Shown here: positions 28,915 through 39,496 of the stretch, piece after piece
Layout of the letters: the number at the start of each line of letters is the position of its first letter
Position numbering within the stretch: position 1 is the stretch's first letter
From: Fidelibacterota bacterium
GTDB lineage: Bacteria > Fidelibacterota > UBA2242
DNA length: 56,149 bases
Reading direction: 5' to 3'
NCBI GenBank assembly: GCA_018002295.1
Contig: JAGNGI010000006.1
Coordinates: forward strand, 1 to 56,149
The notes under the pieces: model-generated
What the model was told of the DNA's origin: nothing
Seen by the model: only the letters and a program-made list of their open reading frames with translations
The model's database searches: none
Position numbers and translations under genes: made by a program

Positions 28915-28931
28915 TTGGCACGAGGTTTGTC
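28915..28931 (+). promoter_or_regulatory. Sigma-54 type -24/-12 promoter upstream of dnaK
   Basis: TGGCACG (28916-28922), AGGT, TTGT (28927-28930). The -24 heptamer is identical to the sigma-54 consensus and the -12 element differs only by T for C. The predicted start is near 28941, a 41-nt leader ending in AGGAG (28971-28975) before the dnaK ATG. The rest of the 140-bp gap shows no CIRCE inverted repeat and no clear sigma-32 type promoter. Confidence 0.7.
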
Positions 28932-28951
28932 AATCTTTTAGTGAAATTTGA

Positions 28952-30904
<1,953 letters not shown>

Positions 30905-30921
30905 ATGAATTCGTAAATGGT

Positions 30922-30948
30922 AAAAAGGGCGGCTTTCCGCCCTTTTTT
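30922..30948 (+). terminator. Intrinsic terminator after dnaK
   Basis: GGGCGG (30927-30932) and CCGCCC (30937-30942) pair around a CTTT loop, flanked by an A run upstream and six Ts (30943-30948) downstream. It starts about 20 bp after the dnaK stop and separates it from the tRNA pair. Confidence 0.92.
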
Positions 30949-31024
30949 ATTATCAGCCCTTGAAACTGGAAAAGGTTTTGTTTTTTTGAGTAATAAAATC
31001 TAATTTTCACCGCTTTTTTTAATT

Positions 31025-31097
31025 GGCGACGTACCCAAGTGGCTAAGGGAGCGGTCTGCAAAACCGTTATGCACCGGTTCAAGTCCGGTCGTCGCCT
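31025..31097 (+). tRNA. tRNA-Cys (GCA)
   Basis: Acceptor arms GGCGACG (31025-31031) and CGTCGCC (31090-31096) pair fully with discriminator T at 31097. The anticodon stem encloses CTGCAAA with GCA at 31058-31060, and the T arm contains GGTTCAAGTCC. No CCA is encoded. Reads UGC/UGU. Confidence 0.95.
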
Positions 31098-31131
31098 CTG
31101 ATTTGAGCAGTTTTTTCATATAGTTCATTTT

Positions 31132-31216
31132 GCCGAAGTGGCGGAAATGGTAGACGCAAGGGACTTAAAATCCCTCGATCCTTTGGATCGTGCCGGTTCG
31201 ATTCCGGCCTTCGGCA
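31132..31216 (+). tRNA. tRNA-Leu (TAA)
   Basis: Acceptor arms GCCGAAG (31132-31138) and CTTCGGC (31209-31215), discriminator A. The anticodon loop CTTAAAA contains TAA at 31166-31168. A long variable arm ('CGATCCTTTGGATCG') marks the class II tRNA expected for leucine; the T loop is GGTTCGATTCC. CCA is not encoded. It lies 34 bp after tRNA-Cys and is probably co-transcribed with it. Confidence 0.96.
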
Positions 31217-31394
31217 CAACTTTCATAATAAGAGACTAAGAGTCTCCTTTTATTTTAAAAGTTAGAATAGAATGATATCTCAAACACTACCATTTGTATC
31301 TACGATTAATCATCCTGAATTTGAATTTGAATTTAATTATTGATTTTACACATAAAGTAAAGTAAAATACATATTATTTGAAATTTAAGAGAAT

Positions 31395-31497
31395 GAGGAT
31401 CAAGCGATCAACTATCTATTAGGTTGATAGAGCTGGGCAATATTGCAGCAGGTATAGGCCTGTGGGACCGCTAACACGATCTCGCAGGCCTTTTTTT
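31395..31497 (+). ncRNA. NiCo (Co2+/Ni2+)-type riboswitch with intrinsic terminator
   Basis: A four-way-junction fold can be drawn: P1 31403-31406/31469-31472, extendable by 31395-31401/31478-31483; P2 31412-31416/31426-31430; P3 31437-31439/31444-31446; P4 31449-31452/31459-31462. Between stems lie AGCTGGGCA, GCAGCAGG and CCTGTGGGAC, which match from memory the conserved segments of the NiCo (czcD) aptamer. The P4 3' strand and P1 strand are shared with a terminator hairpin (31457-31464/31483-31490, seven Ts). Metal binding would therefore hold P1/P4 and block termination, an ON switch. The downstream gene is a P-type cation ATPase, a usual target. The first junction segment fits the consensus less well. 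Confidence 0.7.
31457..31497 (+). terminator. Riboswitch-controlled terminator
   Basis: GGCCTGTG (31457-31464) pairs with CGCAGGCC (31483-31490) over 8 bp with one G-U pair, followed by seven Ts (31491-31497). It sits 46 bp before the ATPase start, inside the leader, and its 5' arm overlaps the aptamer P4 3' strand, as expected for an expression platform. Confidence 0.85.
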
Positions 31498-31542
31498 ATG
31501 TTTACTGCTGGATCATAACCACAGCTCAGAAGGAGTTAAAAA

Positions 31543-34023
31543 ATGGAATCATCTAAAAAACAATCGGTAATCAACGAAAAACCCACTCCTATCAAAGGAC
31601 TAACGACAGAGGAAGCGCTTTCTCGGCTAAAAAAATATGGTCCTAATACGTTCCCAAGAAGTAAACCACCCTCAGCTTGGTCAATCCTAATTTCTCAATT
31701 TAAAAGCCCCCTTATTTATATAATCCTGGTAGCCGCTGTGATTTCACTCATTATGGGCGAACTGACTGATTTCATTATAATTATAGCCGTCGTTATTGTT
31801 GATGTCATTCTCGGATTTTTCCAGGAATTTCAGGCTCAGCGTACTTATACGGCATTGAATAAATTGCTAAAACCGACCACTACTGTTATCCGCGATGGAG
31901 AACGCCAGGAGATTGATGTAACGAAAGTAGTACCGGGTGATATCGTTATACTAAATGCAGGAGAGCGTATTCCCGGTGACGGTGAAATTATTGAGGGCGC
32001 CAGGCTCAGTGTAGACGAGGCAATCCTGACCGGCGAGAGTGAGCCGATTAAAAAGTCAGTCGAAGCCGGCTCTAACCAGGTTTTCATGGGTACAACACTC
32101 CTTACTGGTAGAGGAGTAATGCGAGTCACCCAAACCGGTGTTCGAACCGAGTTAGGCAAAATTGCCAAAAGCCTTCAGGAACATAAAGAAGAAGAGACTC
32201 CGTTACAGGTACGACTTAAATCTTTCAGCAGGACGTTGACAATTATTGTCGTTTCGTTCACTACTATTATATTTCTCGTCGGACTTTTACTGAAGCGTGA
32301 TTTTCTGGATATGCTACGGACTTCGGTTATTTTGGCTATTTCGGCAATACCGGAGGGCTTGTTGATTGCCGTTACTGTTATTTTGGTACTGGGGATGCGT
32401 AAGATCCTTAAGCGCCAAGGCTTAGTTAAGAAACTGTTAGCCGTTGAAACTTTAGGTTCTGTCAATGTCATCTGTACCGATAAGACGGGTACTCTTACCG
32501 AAGGCCGAATGCGTGTGACTCGTACCGATTTTGTGGATAACGAGCGAGCCATCCAGATTATGGTTCTGTGTAATAACCTTGAGGGACCGGTTGAAATGGC
32601 TTTGTGGGAATATGCCAAATCTCGACTGCCGAATGATCCCCAGACTTTAGTTGAAGAGAGCCAACGTCTGGACGAAGAAATGTTCACCAGTGAAACCAAA
32701 TTTATGATTACCGGTCACCACTTACCTGATGGCGATTATCATTTCCTGAAGGGTGCGCCCGAAATTGTCCTGAAGATGTGTCAAATCAACGATGATGAAC
32801 GTCAGCGAATTTTGGCTCAAATTGATCAATGGGCTGGTGAAGGATTGCGTCTTCTCGGTCTGGCTTACCGTGACTATGGAATCCTGGAAGATCACACCGG
32901 TTATAGCTGGGTAGGCTTGATCGGTATGGAAGACCCGATTCGCGAGGGAGTGCACGAGGCGGTTCTGCTCGCTAAACATGCAGGTATTCAGGTTAAAATG
33001 ATAACCGGCGATTATCGCCGCACTGCCGAACGTATTGCCAGTAATATCGGTCTATTGCAAAACGGTGAGGAAACACTGGAAGGCGAAGAACTTGCTCAAT
33101 TAAATGACGAGGAACTTGCTAAACGTATATACCCTACCGCCGTTTTTGCCCGGATTAGGCCTCATGATAAATTACGGATAGTTAACGCTTTGCAGAAACA
33201 CGGCGATATTACGGCTATGATCGGGGATGGCGTCAATGACGCGCCAGCACTTAAACAGGCTAATATCGGCGTGGTGGTCGGCACAGCCAGCGATGTGGCT
33301 AAGGAGACTGCCGATTTGATTCTTCTCGATAACAATTTTCGCACCATCGTTGCCGCAATTGAGGAAGGGCGCGTAATCTTTGAGAACATCCGCAAAGTCG
33401 TAGCCTATGTCCTCTCCAATTCTTTCGCCGAGGTATTGACTATTTTTATATCTATGATTTTGGGCTGGCCGGCACCATTACTGGTTGCGCAGATACTCTG
33501 GATTCACTTGATCTGTGATGGTCCGGCTGATATCGTGCTCGGTTTTGAGCCGAAGGAGAATGGCATTATGGACGAAAAGCCAAAATCTCTTAAAGAACCA
33601 ATTTTGCCTCCTTTAGGCTTGTTTTTAATTGGTGTGATTAGTATCGGCAGTGCGCTAGCGGCTCTCCTGATTTTTGGCCACTATTTTAAAATACACGGTG
33701 ATGCTGACGAAGGCCGTAGTTTAGTCTTCGCTAGCCTGGCGATAAATTCACTAATTTATATTTTCGCTTACCGAAGTATGCGCAAGTCACTTTTTAAAAT
33801 GAACTCGATCCTGAAAAACAAACCGTTAATCTTTGCCGTAATTTTTGGAATGGTGCTGGTTTTTCTGCCTTTTGTAATACCCAGTTTAAGCCAAGCTTTG
33901 GGCGTCGTACCCCTGGACCTGAAACAATGGTTATTAATCTTCACGATAGCATTAATGCTTCTTATTGCGGTGGAAATTGGCAAGGCAGTCAGCAACTGGT
34001 GGCACAATAAAAAAATACTCTGA
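31543..34023 (+). CDS. P-type metal cation-transporting ATPase (probable Co/Ni efflux)
   Basis: An 826-residue P-type ATPase: cation ATPase N-domain (1-75), TM1-2 (about 55-105), actuator with 'LTGESEPI', TM4 'AISAIPEGLLIAV', phosphorylation site 'CTDKTGTLTEG' (Asp313), nucleotide domain with 'KGAPE', and hinge 'MITGD...MIGDGVNDAPALKQANIGV'. Four C-terminal helices follow. TM6 reads 'HLICDGPADIVLGF', close to P2A Ca2+ pumps but not identical. The riboswitch in the leader points to cobalt/nickel rather than calcium export. The N-terminus lacks CxxC metal-binding domains. AGGAG at 31531-31535 precedes the ATG. It stands as a single-gene unit. Confidence 0.88.
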   Translation: MESSKKQSVINEKPTPIKGLTTEEALSRLKKYGPNTFPRSKPPSAWSILISQFKSPLIYIILVAAVISLIMGELTDFIIIIAVVIVDVILGFFQEFQAQRTYTALNKLLKPTTTVIRDGERQEIDVTKVVPGDIVILNAGERIPGDGEIIEGARLSVDEAILTGESEPIKKSVEAGSNQVFMGTTLLTGRGVMRVTQTGVRTELGKIAKSLQEHKEEETPLQVRLKSFSRTLTIIVVSFTTIIFLVGLLLKRDFLDMLRTSVILAISAIPEGLLIAVTVILVLGMRKILKRQGLVKKLLAVETLGSVNVICTDKTGTLTEGRMRVTRTDFVDNERAIQIMVLCNNLEGPVEMALWEYAKSRLPNDPQTLVEESQRLDEEMFTSETKFMITGHHLPDGDYHFLKGAPEIVLKMCQINDDERQRILAQIDQWAGEGLRLLGLAYRDYGILEDHTGYSWVGLIGMEDPIREGVHEAVLLAKHAGIQVKMITGDYRRTAERIASNIGLLQNGEETLEGEELAQLNDEELAKRIYPTAVFARIRPHDKLRIVNALQKHGDITAMIGDGVNDAPALKQANIGVVVGTASDVAKETADLILLDNNFRTIVAAIEEGRVIFENIRKVVAYVLSNSFAEVLTIFISMILGWPAPLLVAQILWIHLICDGPADIVLGFEPKENGIMDEKPKSLKEPILPPLGLFLIGVISIGSALAALLIFGHYFKIHGDADEGRSLVFASLAINSLIYIFAYRSMRKSLFKMNSILKNKPLIFAVIFGMVLVFLPFVIPSLSQALGVVPLDLKQWLLIFTIALMLLIAVEIGKAVSNWWHNKKIL

Positions 34024-34178
34024 CTAAAGGATAAAAATGTTTATCCTAATAGAAAATGCAACTAAAACTCGTTTTTGGGTCTAATCTCAGCAATATTGTT
34101 TATATTTGCTTACTTAATTTGATATTTTAAATTACTTTGTTTATTTTGGAATTAGTTAATTGATTGTTGAAAGCAACT

Positions 34179-35624
34179 ATGGCCAAAATTGATCCAAACT
34201 CCGATTACTATTCTGAACTCTCCCAGTTTACGATCGAGAGTGATGTGGATGCTATTCTTTGGATCGATGCTGAGAGTACGATTTACCGAGTCAATCAAGC
34301 CGCTTGCCAATTACTGCAATACTCGCCAGAAGAATTGGTCGGCAAAAATATAGATGATCTGATAGACATTCAGAGTGATTGGAATAAAACCGACCCGTAC
34401 CGCTTTTTAGACCAAATTGATATCATAAAACAAAATGGTGTCGCAGTTATCGAACGCAATTTCCGTACGAAAGAAGGTCGGATTTTGACTTTGGAAATCT
34501 CGGCGCATTTATTTGTTTTTAAAAATAATGAATATATCTGCGTGTTTGCCCGGGATATAACTGAACGGAAGAAAGCCCAGGAAGAGCTGCAAAAGACACT
34601 GAAGGAATTGGAATTTTTAAAAAATAAATTATATGAAGAAAATATTTACCTTCAGAATGAAATTAAACTAACTCACAACTTTGAAGAAATTGTCGGCAAA
34701 AGTCTGAGTCTCAGAAAAGTTCTGGAAAAAGTGGAACAGGTAGCCGCAACCGACGCTACCGTTTTAATACAAGGCGAGACAGGAACCGGGAAAGAACTTA
34801 TTGCCCGCACTATTCATCATATTAGTTCTCGTAGTTCCAGTCCATTAGTCAAGGTAAATTGTGCTACTTTACCAGCCGCCTTAATCGAAAGCGAATTATT
34901 CGGACATGAGAAAGGAGCTTTTACCGGGGCACTTTATCGTAAAATGGGACGTTTTGAACTGGCGAACGGCGGTACAATTTTTCTGGATGAAATTGGTGAT
35001 TTACCACTGGAAATTCAATCTAAACTTTTACGAGTAATTCAGGAAGGTGAATTTGAACGGATTGGAAGTAACAAGACCCTCAAAACCGACGTACGTATAA
35101 TAGCAGCCACTAATCGTAATCTTGAAGCCGCTGTCCAAAAAGGTGAATTTCGTAAAGACCTTTATTATCGGTTGAATGTTTTTCCCATTCATGTGCCGCC
35201 TCTGCGCGAAAGGCCAGAAGATATTCCTCTCTTAATACATCATTTTGTCCAAAAATATTCGAAGAAAATCGGTCGCAAAATAGATATTATACCAGCTAAA
35301 ATAATGCGTACTTTAACAAGCTATAGTTGGCCAGGAAATATCCGGGAACTAGAAAATATTATCGAAAGAGCCGTTATCATTACCAACGGGCGAACTCTTC
35401 AGATTGGTAATTGGTTTACAACTGATGCGCCAGTGATGAATAAGGAGAAAATTCAATCCTTACGAGAAGCCGAAAGGGACTATATCTTGAAAGTACTATC
35501 TTTGACAAACTGGCGTGTCAGCGGACCTCACGGTGCGGCTCAACTCCTGGATATCAATCCCCAAACGTTAGTCTCCAAGATGAAGAAATTGGGCATTCAT
35601 CGCACTAAACCAATTAATGAATAA
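34179..35624 (+). CDS. Sigma-54-dependent activator with PAS sensor domain
   Basis: About 481 residues. An N-terminal PAS domain (about 10-130, '[21 protein letters not shown]', '[15 protein letters not shown]') is followed by a short coiled coil. The AAA+ domain has Walker A '[15 protein letters not shown]', the sigma-54 contact loop 'GAFTGA', '[13 protein letters not shown]' and '[17 protein letters not shown]'. A Fis-type HTH ends the protein ('[22 protein letters not shown]'). It has no receiver domain, so it senses a signal directly through PAS. I place the start at ATG 34179; a TTG at 34164 would add five residues. It could act on the sigma-54-type promoters at 35739, 26275 and 28916; that link is inference. 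Confidence 0.93.
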   Translation: MAKIDPNSDYYSELSQFTIESDVDAILWIDAESTIYRVNQAACQLLQYSPEELVGKNIDDLIDIQSDWNKTDPYRFLDQIDIIKQNGVAVIERNFRTKEGRILTLEISAHLFVFKNNEYICVFARDITERKKAQEELQKTLKELEFLKNKLYEENIYLQNEIKLTHNFEEIVGKSLSLRKVLEKVEQVAATDATVLIQGETGTGKELIARTIHHISSRSSSPLVKVNCATLPAALIESELFGHEKGAFTGALYRKMGRFELANGGTIFLDEIGDLPLEIQSKLLRVIQEGEFERIGSNKTLKTDVRIIAATNRNLEAAVQKGEFRKDLYYRLNVFPIHVPPLRERPEDIPLLIHHFVQKYSKKIGRKIDIIPAKIMRTLTSYSWPGNIRELENIIERAVIITNGRTLQIGNWFTTDAPVMNKEKIQSLREAERDYILKVLSLTNWRVSGPHGAAQLLDINPQTLVSKMKKLGIHRTKPINE

Positions 35625-35737
35625 TAATAAATATTATGATATATCATAAAATAATCAATTGCTAAACCCAGCAATTTTTGATCGAATTATTACATTATTC
35701 TTTAATTAATAGACTGTTATCAAACAAAGTCAAGGAT

Positions 35738-35754
35738 TTGGTATAGATTTTGTC
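35738..35754 (+). promoter_or_regulatory. Weaker sigma-54-like promoter upstream of the thioredoxin-fold gene
   Basis: TGGTATA (35739-35745), GATT, TTGT (35750-35753) keeps the GG/TG spacing of -24/-12 promoters but departs from the consensus at several positions. The predicted start is near 35764, only 5 nt before the annotated ATG, so the true start may be ATG 35826. It lies directly downstream of a sigma-54 activator gene, which raises its plausibility. Confidence 0.4.
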
Positions 35755-35768
35755 CTTAATAAAATTGT

Positions 35769-36122
35769 ATGAAGGTGAAAAAAGAAAATAAGAGTATTAA
35801 AAAAGAAGATCCGAAAATCATCGATATGTCAACTTTTGATGAGTTGATTCATAGCAACAAACCGGTGGTGGTCGAATTTTACGATGAAAAAATTAGCACG
35901 AGTTATATAGTTGATTCGATATTGTCCCGGCTCGCCAACTATTTTCAGAACCAGATTGAATTTTTGAGGCTTCATATAAATCAACATCGAGCAATTGCCG
36001 ATAAATATCATATTTTTTCATCACCAGCCACTTTAATCTTTTTAAACGGTAAACTAATCGAGGTTATCCTCGGGACTTTTTCGCAGAACCAGATAATCGA
36101 GATTCTCAACCGTCTTCTTTAG
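35769..36122 (+). CDS. Thioredoxin-fold protein lacking the redox cysteines
   Basis: A protein of 117 residues (98 if it starts at ATG 35826, 'MSTFDELIHSNKPVVVEFYD', the usual thioredoxin opening). The thioredoxin strand-helix order is clear: 'KPVVVEFYDEKISTSYIVDS', 'IEFLRLHINQHRAIADKYHI', cis-Pro segment 'FSSPATLIFLNGKLIEVILG'. The WCxxC active site is replaced by 'DEKISTSY', with no cysteine anywhere. It cannot do dithiol exchange and may be a structural or chaperone-like partner. It precedes a radical SAM gene by 21 bp and is probably co-expressed with it. Confidence 0.72.
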   Translation: MKVKKENKSIKKEDPKIIDMSTFDELIHSNKPVVVEFYDEKISTSYIVDSILSRLANYFQNQIEFLRLHINQHRAIADKYHIFSSPATLIFLNGKLIEVILGTFSQNQIIEILNRLL

Positions 36123-36143
36123 TAAAAAAAGGAGGTTAATAAT

Positions 36144-37556
36144 ATGACGACTTTTAAGAAATATGTCAATAAAATTGCACTCGACAAATTAGTAACCTAC
36201 TGTATCAAAGACCCGCAGAAGCATATTCCTAAACTCATTGATTTTGTTGATAAAAGTGCCTGGCTTCCAATTCATAAAAGCTATGTACAAGGAGCAAAAA
36301 GCATTGTCAATAATCCCGATTCCAACTGGTATCAACTAGCTATGCGAGCAATTAGGGATATAGACCCGGATATTATCCATAAAATAGTGAGAAATCTGTT
36401 TATTAATTCTGGCTTCGAGGGACAGGGTAAGTTAGTTGAAGAGAGGGAGAGGCTCGGTTTTGGTATTCCCTGGGCGGTGCTAATGGACCCAACCAGTGCT
36501 TGTAACTTGAAGTGTAAAGGTTGCTGGGCTAGTGAGTATGACAAGAGTCTCAATCTTGATACTGATCTAATGGATCGAATAATTCGGGAAGGTAAAGAAC
36601 TTGGTATTTACTTCTATATCTACAGTGGTGGTGAACCGCTGATACGTAAAAACGATTTGATTAATCTAGCTGAAAAGCACTCGGATTGCGTCTTTCTATC
36701 TTTTACGAATGGCACATTAGTGGACGAACACTTTGCGGATGAATTGCGAAGAGTAGGAAATTTTTCGCTGGCATTAAGCATTGAAGGTGATGAAAAAGCA
36801 ACCGATTTCCGAAGAGGCAAAGGCAGTTACCAGAAGCTGATTTCTGCAATGAAAATTTTGAAATCGAGAGGAATTCCTTTTGGCTTTTCGACCTGCTATC
36901 ATAGCCAGAACTGGAATATCGTGGGGGAACCGGAATATCTTGATCAGATGATTGAAGCTGGATGTTATTTTGGCTGGTACTTTACTTATATTCCACTTGG
37001 GAAACACGCTGATCTTAGTTTGCTTGCCCGTCCGGAACATCGGGAACATATGTACTACCGGGTGCGTGAGGCGCGCCAGACCAAACCAATTTTCCTGATA
37101 GATTTCTGGAATGACGGGGAATATGTCAACGGTTGTATTGCCGGTGGGCGTCGTTATTTGCATATTAACGCCAATGGTGATGTCGAACCTTGTGCCTTTA
37201 TTCATTATTCGGATACCAACATTAAGAACATATCTTTATTAGAGGCTTTACAATCTCCATTGTTTCTCCAATATCAGAGGAATCAACCGTTTAATCAAAA
37301 TCACCTGAGACCATGTCCATTGCTGGATAATCCTGACGCTTTAAAATCAATTGTACTGGAGACTGGGGCATATTCGACTCAACATATGGATCGTGAGGAT
37401 GTGGTAGAATTAACTGCTAAATGTCAGGATATAGCGCAAGCCTGGAAACTTACAGCCGATAGATTATGGGAAGAGACTCTAAAAAATCGAGTCCAAAAGG
37501 GGTCCGGAGTGAAACAATATGAGCGGGAACTCGTTGATGCAGAAATCCATAATTGA
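36144..37556 (+). CDS. Radical SAM protein with SPASM-like C-terminus
   Basis: A 470-residue enzyme. About 110 helical residues precede the radical SAM core, whose cluster motif is 'CNLKCKGC' (CX3CX2C, near residues 119-126). 'YIYSGGEPLI' is the SAM-binding GGE motif. The core is followed by cysteines in 'NGCIAGG', 'DVEPCAFIHYSD' and 'RPCPLLDN', compatible with an auxiliary iron-sulfur cluster of the SPASM/twitch kind. An AGGAGG site lies at 36130-36135. Substrate is unknown: no precursor peptide is obvious nearby. It pairs with the cysteine-less thioredoxin-fold gene upstream. Confidence 0.83.
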   Translation: MTTFKKYVNKIALDKLVTYCIKDPQKHIPKLIDFVDKSAWLPIHKSYVQGAKSIVNNPDSNWYQLAMRAIRDIDPDIIHKIVRNLFINSGFEGQGKLVEERERLGFGIPWAVLMDPTSACNLKCKGCWASEYDKSLNLDTDLMDRIIREGKELGIYFYIYSGGEPLIRKNDLINLAEKHSDCVFLSFTNGTLVDEHFADELRRVGNFSLALSIEGDEKATDFRRGKGSYQKLISAMKILKSRGIPFGFSTCYHSQNWNIVGEPEYLDQMIEAGCYFGWYFTYIPLGKHADLSLLARPEHREHMYYRVREARQTKPIFLIDFWNDGEYVNGCIAGGRRYLHINANGDVEPCAFIHYSDTNIKNISLLEALQSPLFLQYQRNQPFNQNHLRPCPLLDNPDALKSIVLETGAYSTQHMDREDVVELTAKCQDIAQAWKLTADRLWEETLKNRVQKGSGVKQYERELVDAEIHN

Positions 37557-37707
37557 TATAAATGAAAAGAGACATTCTGTGGCAAGCGATTTAGGCATAC
37601 TGGGAATATGGCTTTTCATCAGTGAACTAATCGGTGGTACTTTAGTAAATAGATTAATTTTAATAATTGGCGGAATTGATTGTTATTTCACAACTATATA
37701 CTCATAA
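37519..37707 (+). CDS. Possible small membrane protein
   Basis: A 62-residue ORF that starts inside the end of the radical SAM gene (38-bp overlap, +1 frame) and ends before a terminator. Residues about 25-55 are strongly hydrophobic ('LGILGIWLFISELIGG', 'LILIIGGID') and could form one or two membrane helices. The position between gene end and terminator is suggestive, but there is no convincing ribosome site and no recognisable family. It may be chance. Confidence 0.25.
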   Translation: MSGNSLMQKSIIDINEKRHSVASDLGILGIWLFISELIGGTLVNRLILIIGGIDCYFTTIYS

Positions 37708-37760
37708 ATAGAAAGTAAGAATTTTTTCCTCCCGAGACTCAATAGTCTCTCTTCCTCCCA

Positions 37761-37795
37761 AAAAGCGGTCGGTTATCTCTCCGGCCGCTTTTTTT
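37761..37795 (+). terminator. Intrinsic terminator after the radical SAM unit
   Basis: GCGGTCGG (37765-37772) pairs with CCGGCCGC (37781-37788) with one G-U pair and an 8-nt loop, followed by seven Ts. It closes the activator/thioredoxin-fold/radical SAM region. The rest of the gap to 38293 (about 500 bp) is A/T-rich; only a TTGACA at about 37949 hints at a promoter for the glycan cluster, and the 95-codon minus-strand ORF there is not convincing. Confidence 0.9.
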
Positions 37796-38293
37796 ATAAC
37801 GACTAATTAAGAAAAACCAGAATGAGATGAAGGATTTAATATTTTCTTCCGTCTTCATTATTCTTTCTAAAAGGTATTAAACCTACTGTTATGATATTGA
37901 TTATTCAACAATTTAGAAATTACGGCGAATGTCTTCTTAGAAAAAAGGTTGACATTATTCTCTATCCTCTTTATCCGATGAGTAGAAGAGAATTTAGTTT
38001 GAGTACGCCAGTAAGAATTTGAACTGAAAATACAATCAGAAATTGAGATGTAACCACGGCTAAAATTTTTATTGGTAAATTAAAAAGTGTTAAATATATT
38101 TGAAACGGTTCAATGAATAATTCAAATTTCATATTCAACGTTAACATTATGCTCGAAAAATTAGAATTATTAAAAGATTGCATAGTTAAAAATTCCTCTC
38201 TGTTAATGATAACATTATGAGAGTATTTCCGGTTATTTCTGAACGTAATCATCAGCAATATTTCCGAATATCCAATTCTAAGGAATAGGACTT

Positions 38294-39400
38294 ATGACAG
38301 CTAATAGCCAAGCGGAAAACCTCAGCCATTTAACCTTAAAAGAAGCTTTTAAAGATGATTTCAAAATCGGGGCGGCTCTTGATTTGAATCAAATTTCCGG
38401 TCGTGATGAGCAAGGGCTTGCCATTGTCGAAAAGCATTTTAATAGCATTACGCCTGAAAATATATTAAAGTGGGAAGAAGTCCATCCGGAACCGGACCGA
38501 TATAATTTCGATGCGGCGGATCAATTCGTTGCCTATGGTGAGAAGCATAATATGCAAATCATTGGTCACTGTTTAGTTTGGTTTTTCCAGACGCCGGATT
38601 GGGTTTTTGAGGATGGGGCGGGCAAGCCGTTAAGCCGTGCAGCATTATTAGCGCGTATGAAAGAACATATTTTTACGGTAATGGGGCGTTATAAAGGCCG
38701 CATTCACGGCTGGGATGTGGTCAATGAAGCGCTTATGATAGATGGGACTTTGCGAAAGTGTAAATGGCTCGATATTATTGGTGAAGACTATATTCTCAAG
38801 GCATTTGAATATGCCAATGAAGCTGATCCTAATGCTGAGCTTTATTACAATGAATACGATACTGAACATAAATCCAAACGTGAGGCACTCGTTCGACTAA
38901 TTCAGGATTTGCAGGCGAAAGGCGCCCGCGTGGATGGAATTGGTACTCAGGGTCATTGGTTTCTGGATTATCCTTCTCGAGAGGAAATCGAGAAGGCGAT
39001 CTTAGAGATCTCCACAACTAATGTCAAACAAATGATAACGGAGCTGGATGTCGGCGTGCTTCCTTTTTATCCGGTTGATTCCCAGATGGTGGATATCAGT
39101 TCGTTCGACCCGGAAATGCAGAAAAAGTATAATCCTTATCCGGACAGATTGCCTGATTCTGTTCAAAAAGAATTAGCAAGGCGTTATGCGGAACTCTTTA
39201 CCATTTTTCTTAAGCATAGTGATAAAATTGACCGGGTGACGTTTTGGGCGGTTCATGACAAACAATCGTGGCGTAGTTACTTGCCGATTAGAGGAAGGGT
39301 GGAATATCCGATGTTGTTTGACCGACAATATCAACCTAAACCAGCTCTGGAAGCAATTTTAAAAGTTGCTCAGAATCGAGCTAAATTAGTGGAGAATTAA
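38294..39400 (+). CDS. GH10 endo-beta-1,4-xylanase, intracellular
   Basis: A 368-residue TIM-barrel glycosidase. 'GWDVVNEAL' holds the acid/base Glu145 and 'MITELDVGVLP' the nucleophile Glu250, both GH10 hallmarks, along with 'NSITPENILKWE', 'GHCLVW' and 'TFWAVHDKQSW'. There is no signal peptide and no carbohydrate-binding module, so it should act in the cytosol on imported xylo-oligosaccharides rather than on polymeric xylan. It is the first gene of a five-gene glycan cluster that includes a GPH symporter for uptake. Confidence 0.93.
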   Translation: MTANSQAENLSHLTLKEAFKDDFKIGAALDLNQISGRDEQGLAIVEKHFNSITPENILKWEEVHPEPDRYNFDAADQFVAYGEKHNMQIIGHCLVWFFQTPDWVFEDGAGKPLSRAALLARMKEHIFTVMGRYKGRIHGWDVVNEALMIDGTLRKCKWLDIIGEDYILKAFEYANEADPNAELYYNEYDTEHKSKREALVRLIQDLQAKGARVDGIGTQGHWFLDYPSREEIEKAILEISTTNVKQMITELDVGVLPFYPVDSQMVDISSFDPEMQKKYNPYPDRLPDSVQKELARRYAELFTIFLKHSDKIDRVTFWAVHDKQSWRSYLPIRGRVEYPMLFDRQYQPKPALEAILKVAQNRAKLVEN

Positions 39401-39496
39401 TTGTTGAAAGATAAGAGCGAAATGGAGAATCGGTTATTCTGTAATCAGGATGCGATCCGTCGCTATAACGTTTAATTATTTCAGGAAGAATTACAA

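Noticed and set aside
34028-34047. Perfect 8-bp hairpin after the P-type ATPase as a terminator
   Set aside because: The stem is A/T-rich and no T-tract follows, so intrinsic termination is doubtful.
37971-38258. 95-codon minus-strand ORF between the terminator and the GH10 gene
   Set aside because: No ribosome site, no family resemblance, A/T-rich composition that gives hydrophobic codons by chance, and opposite to the flanking genes.
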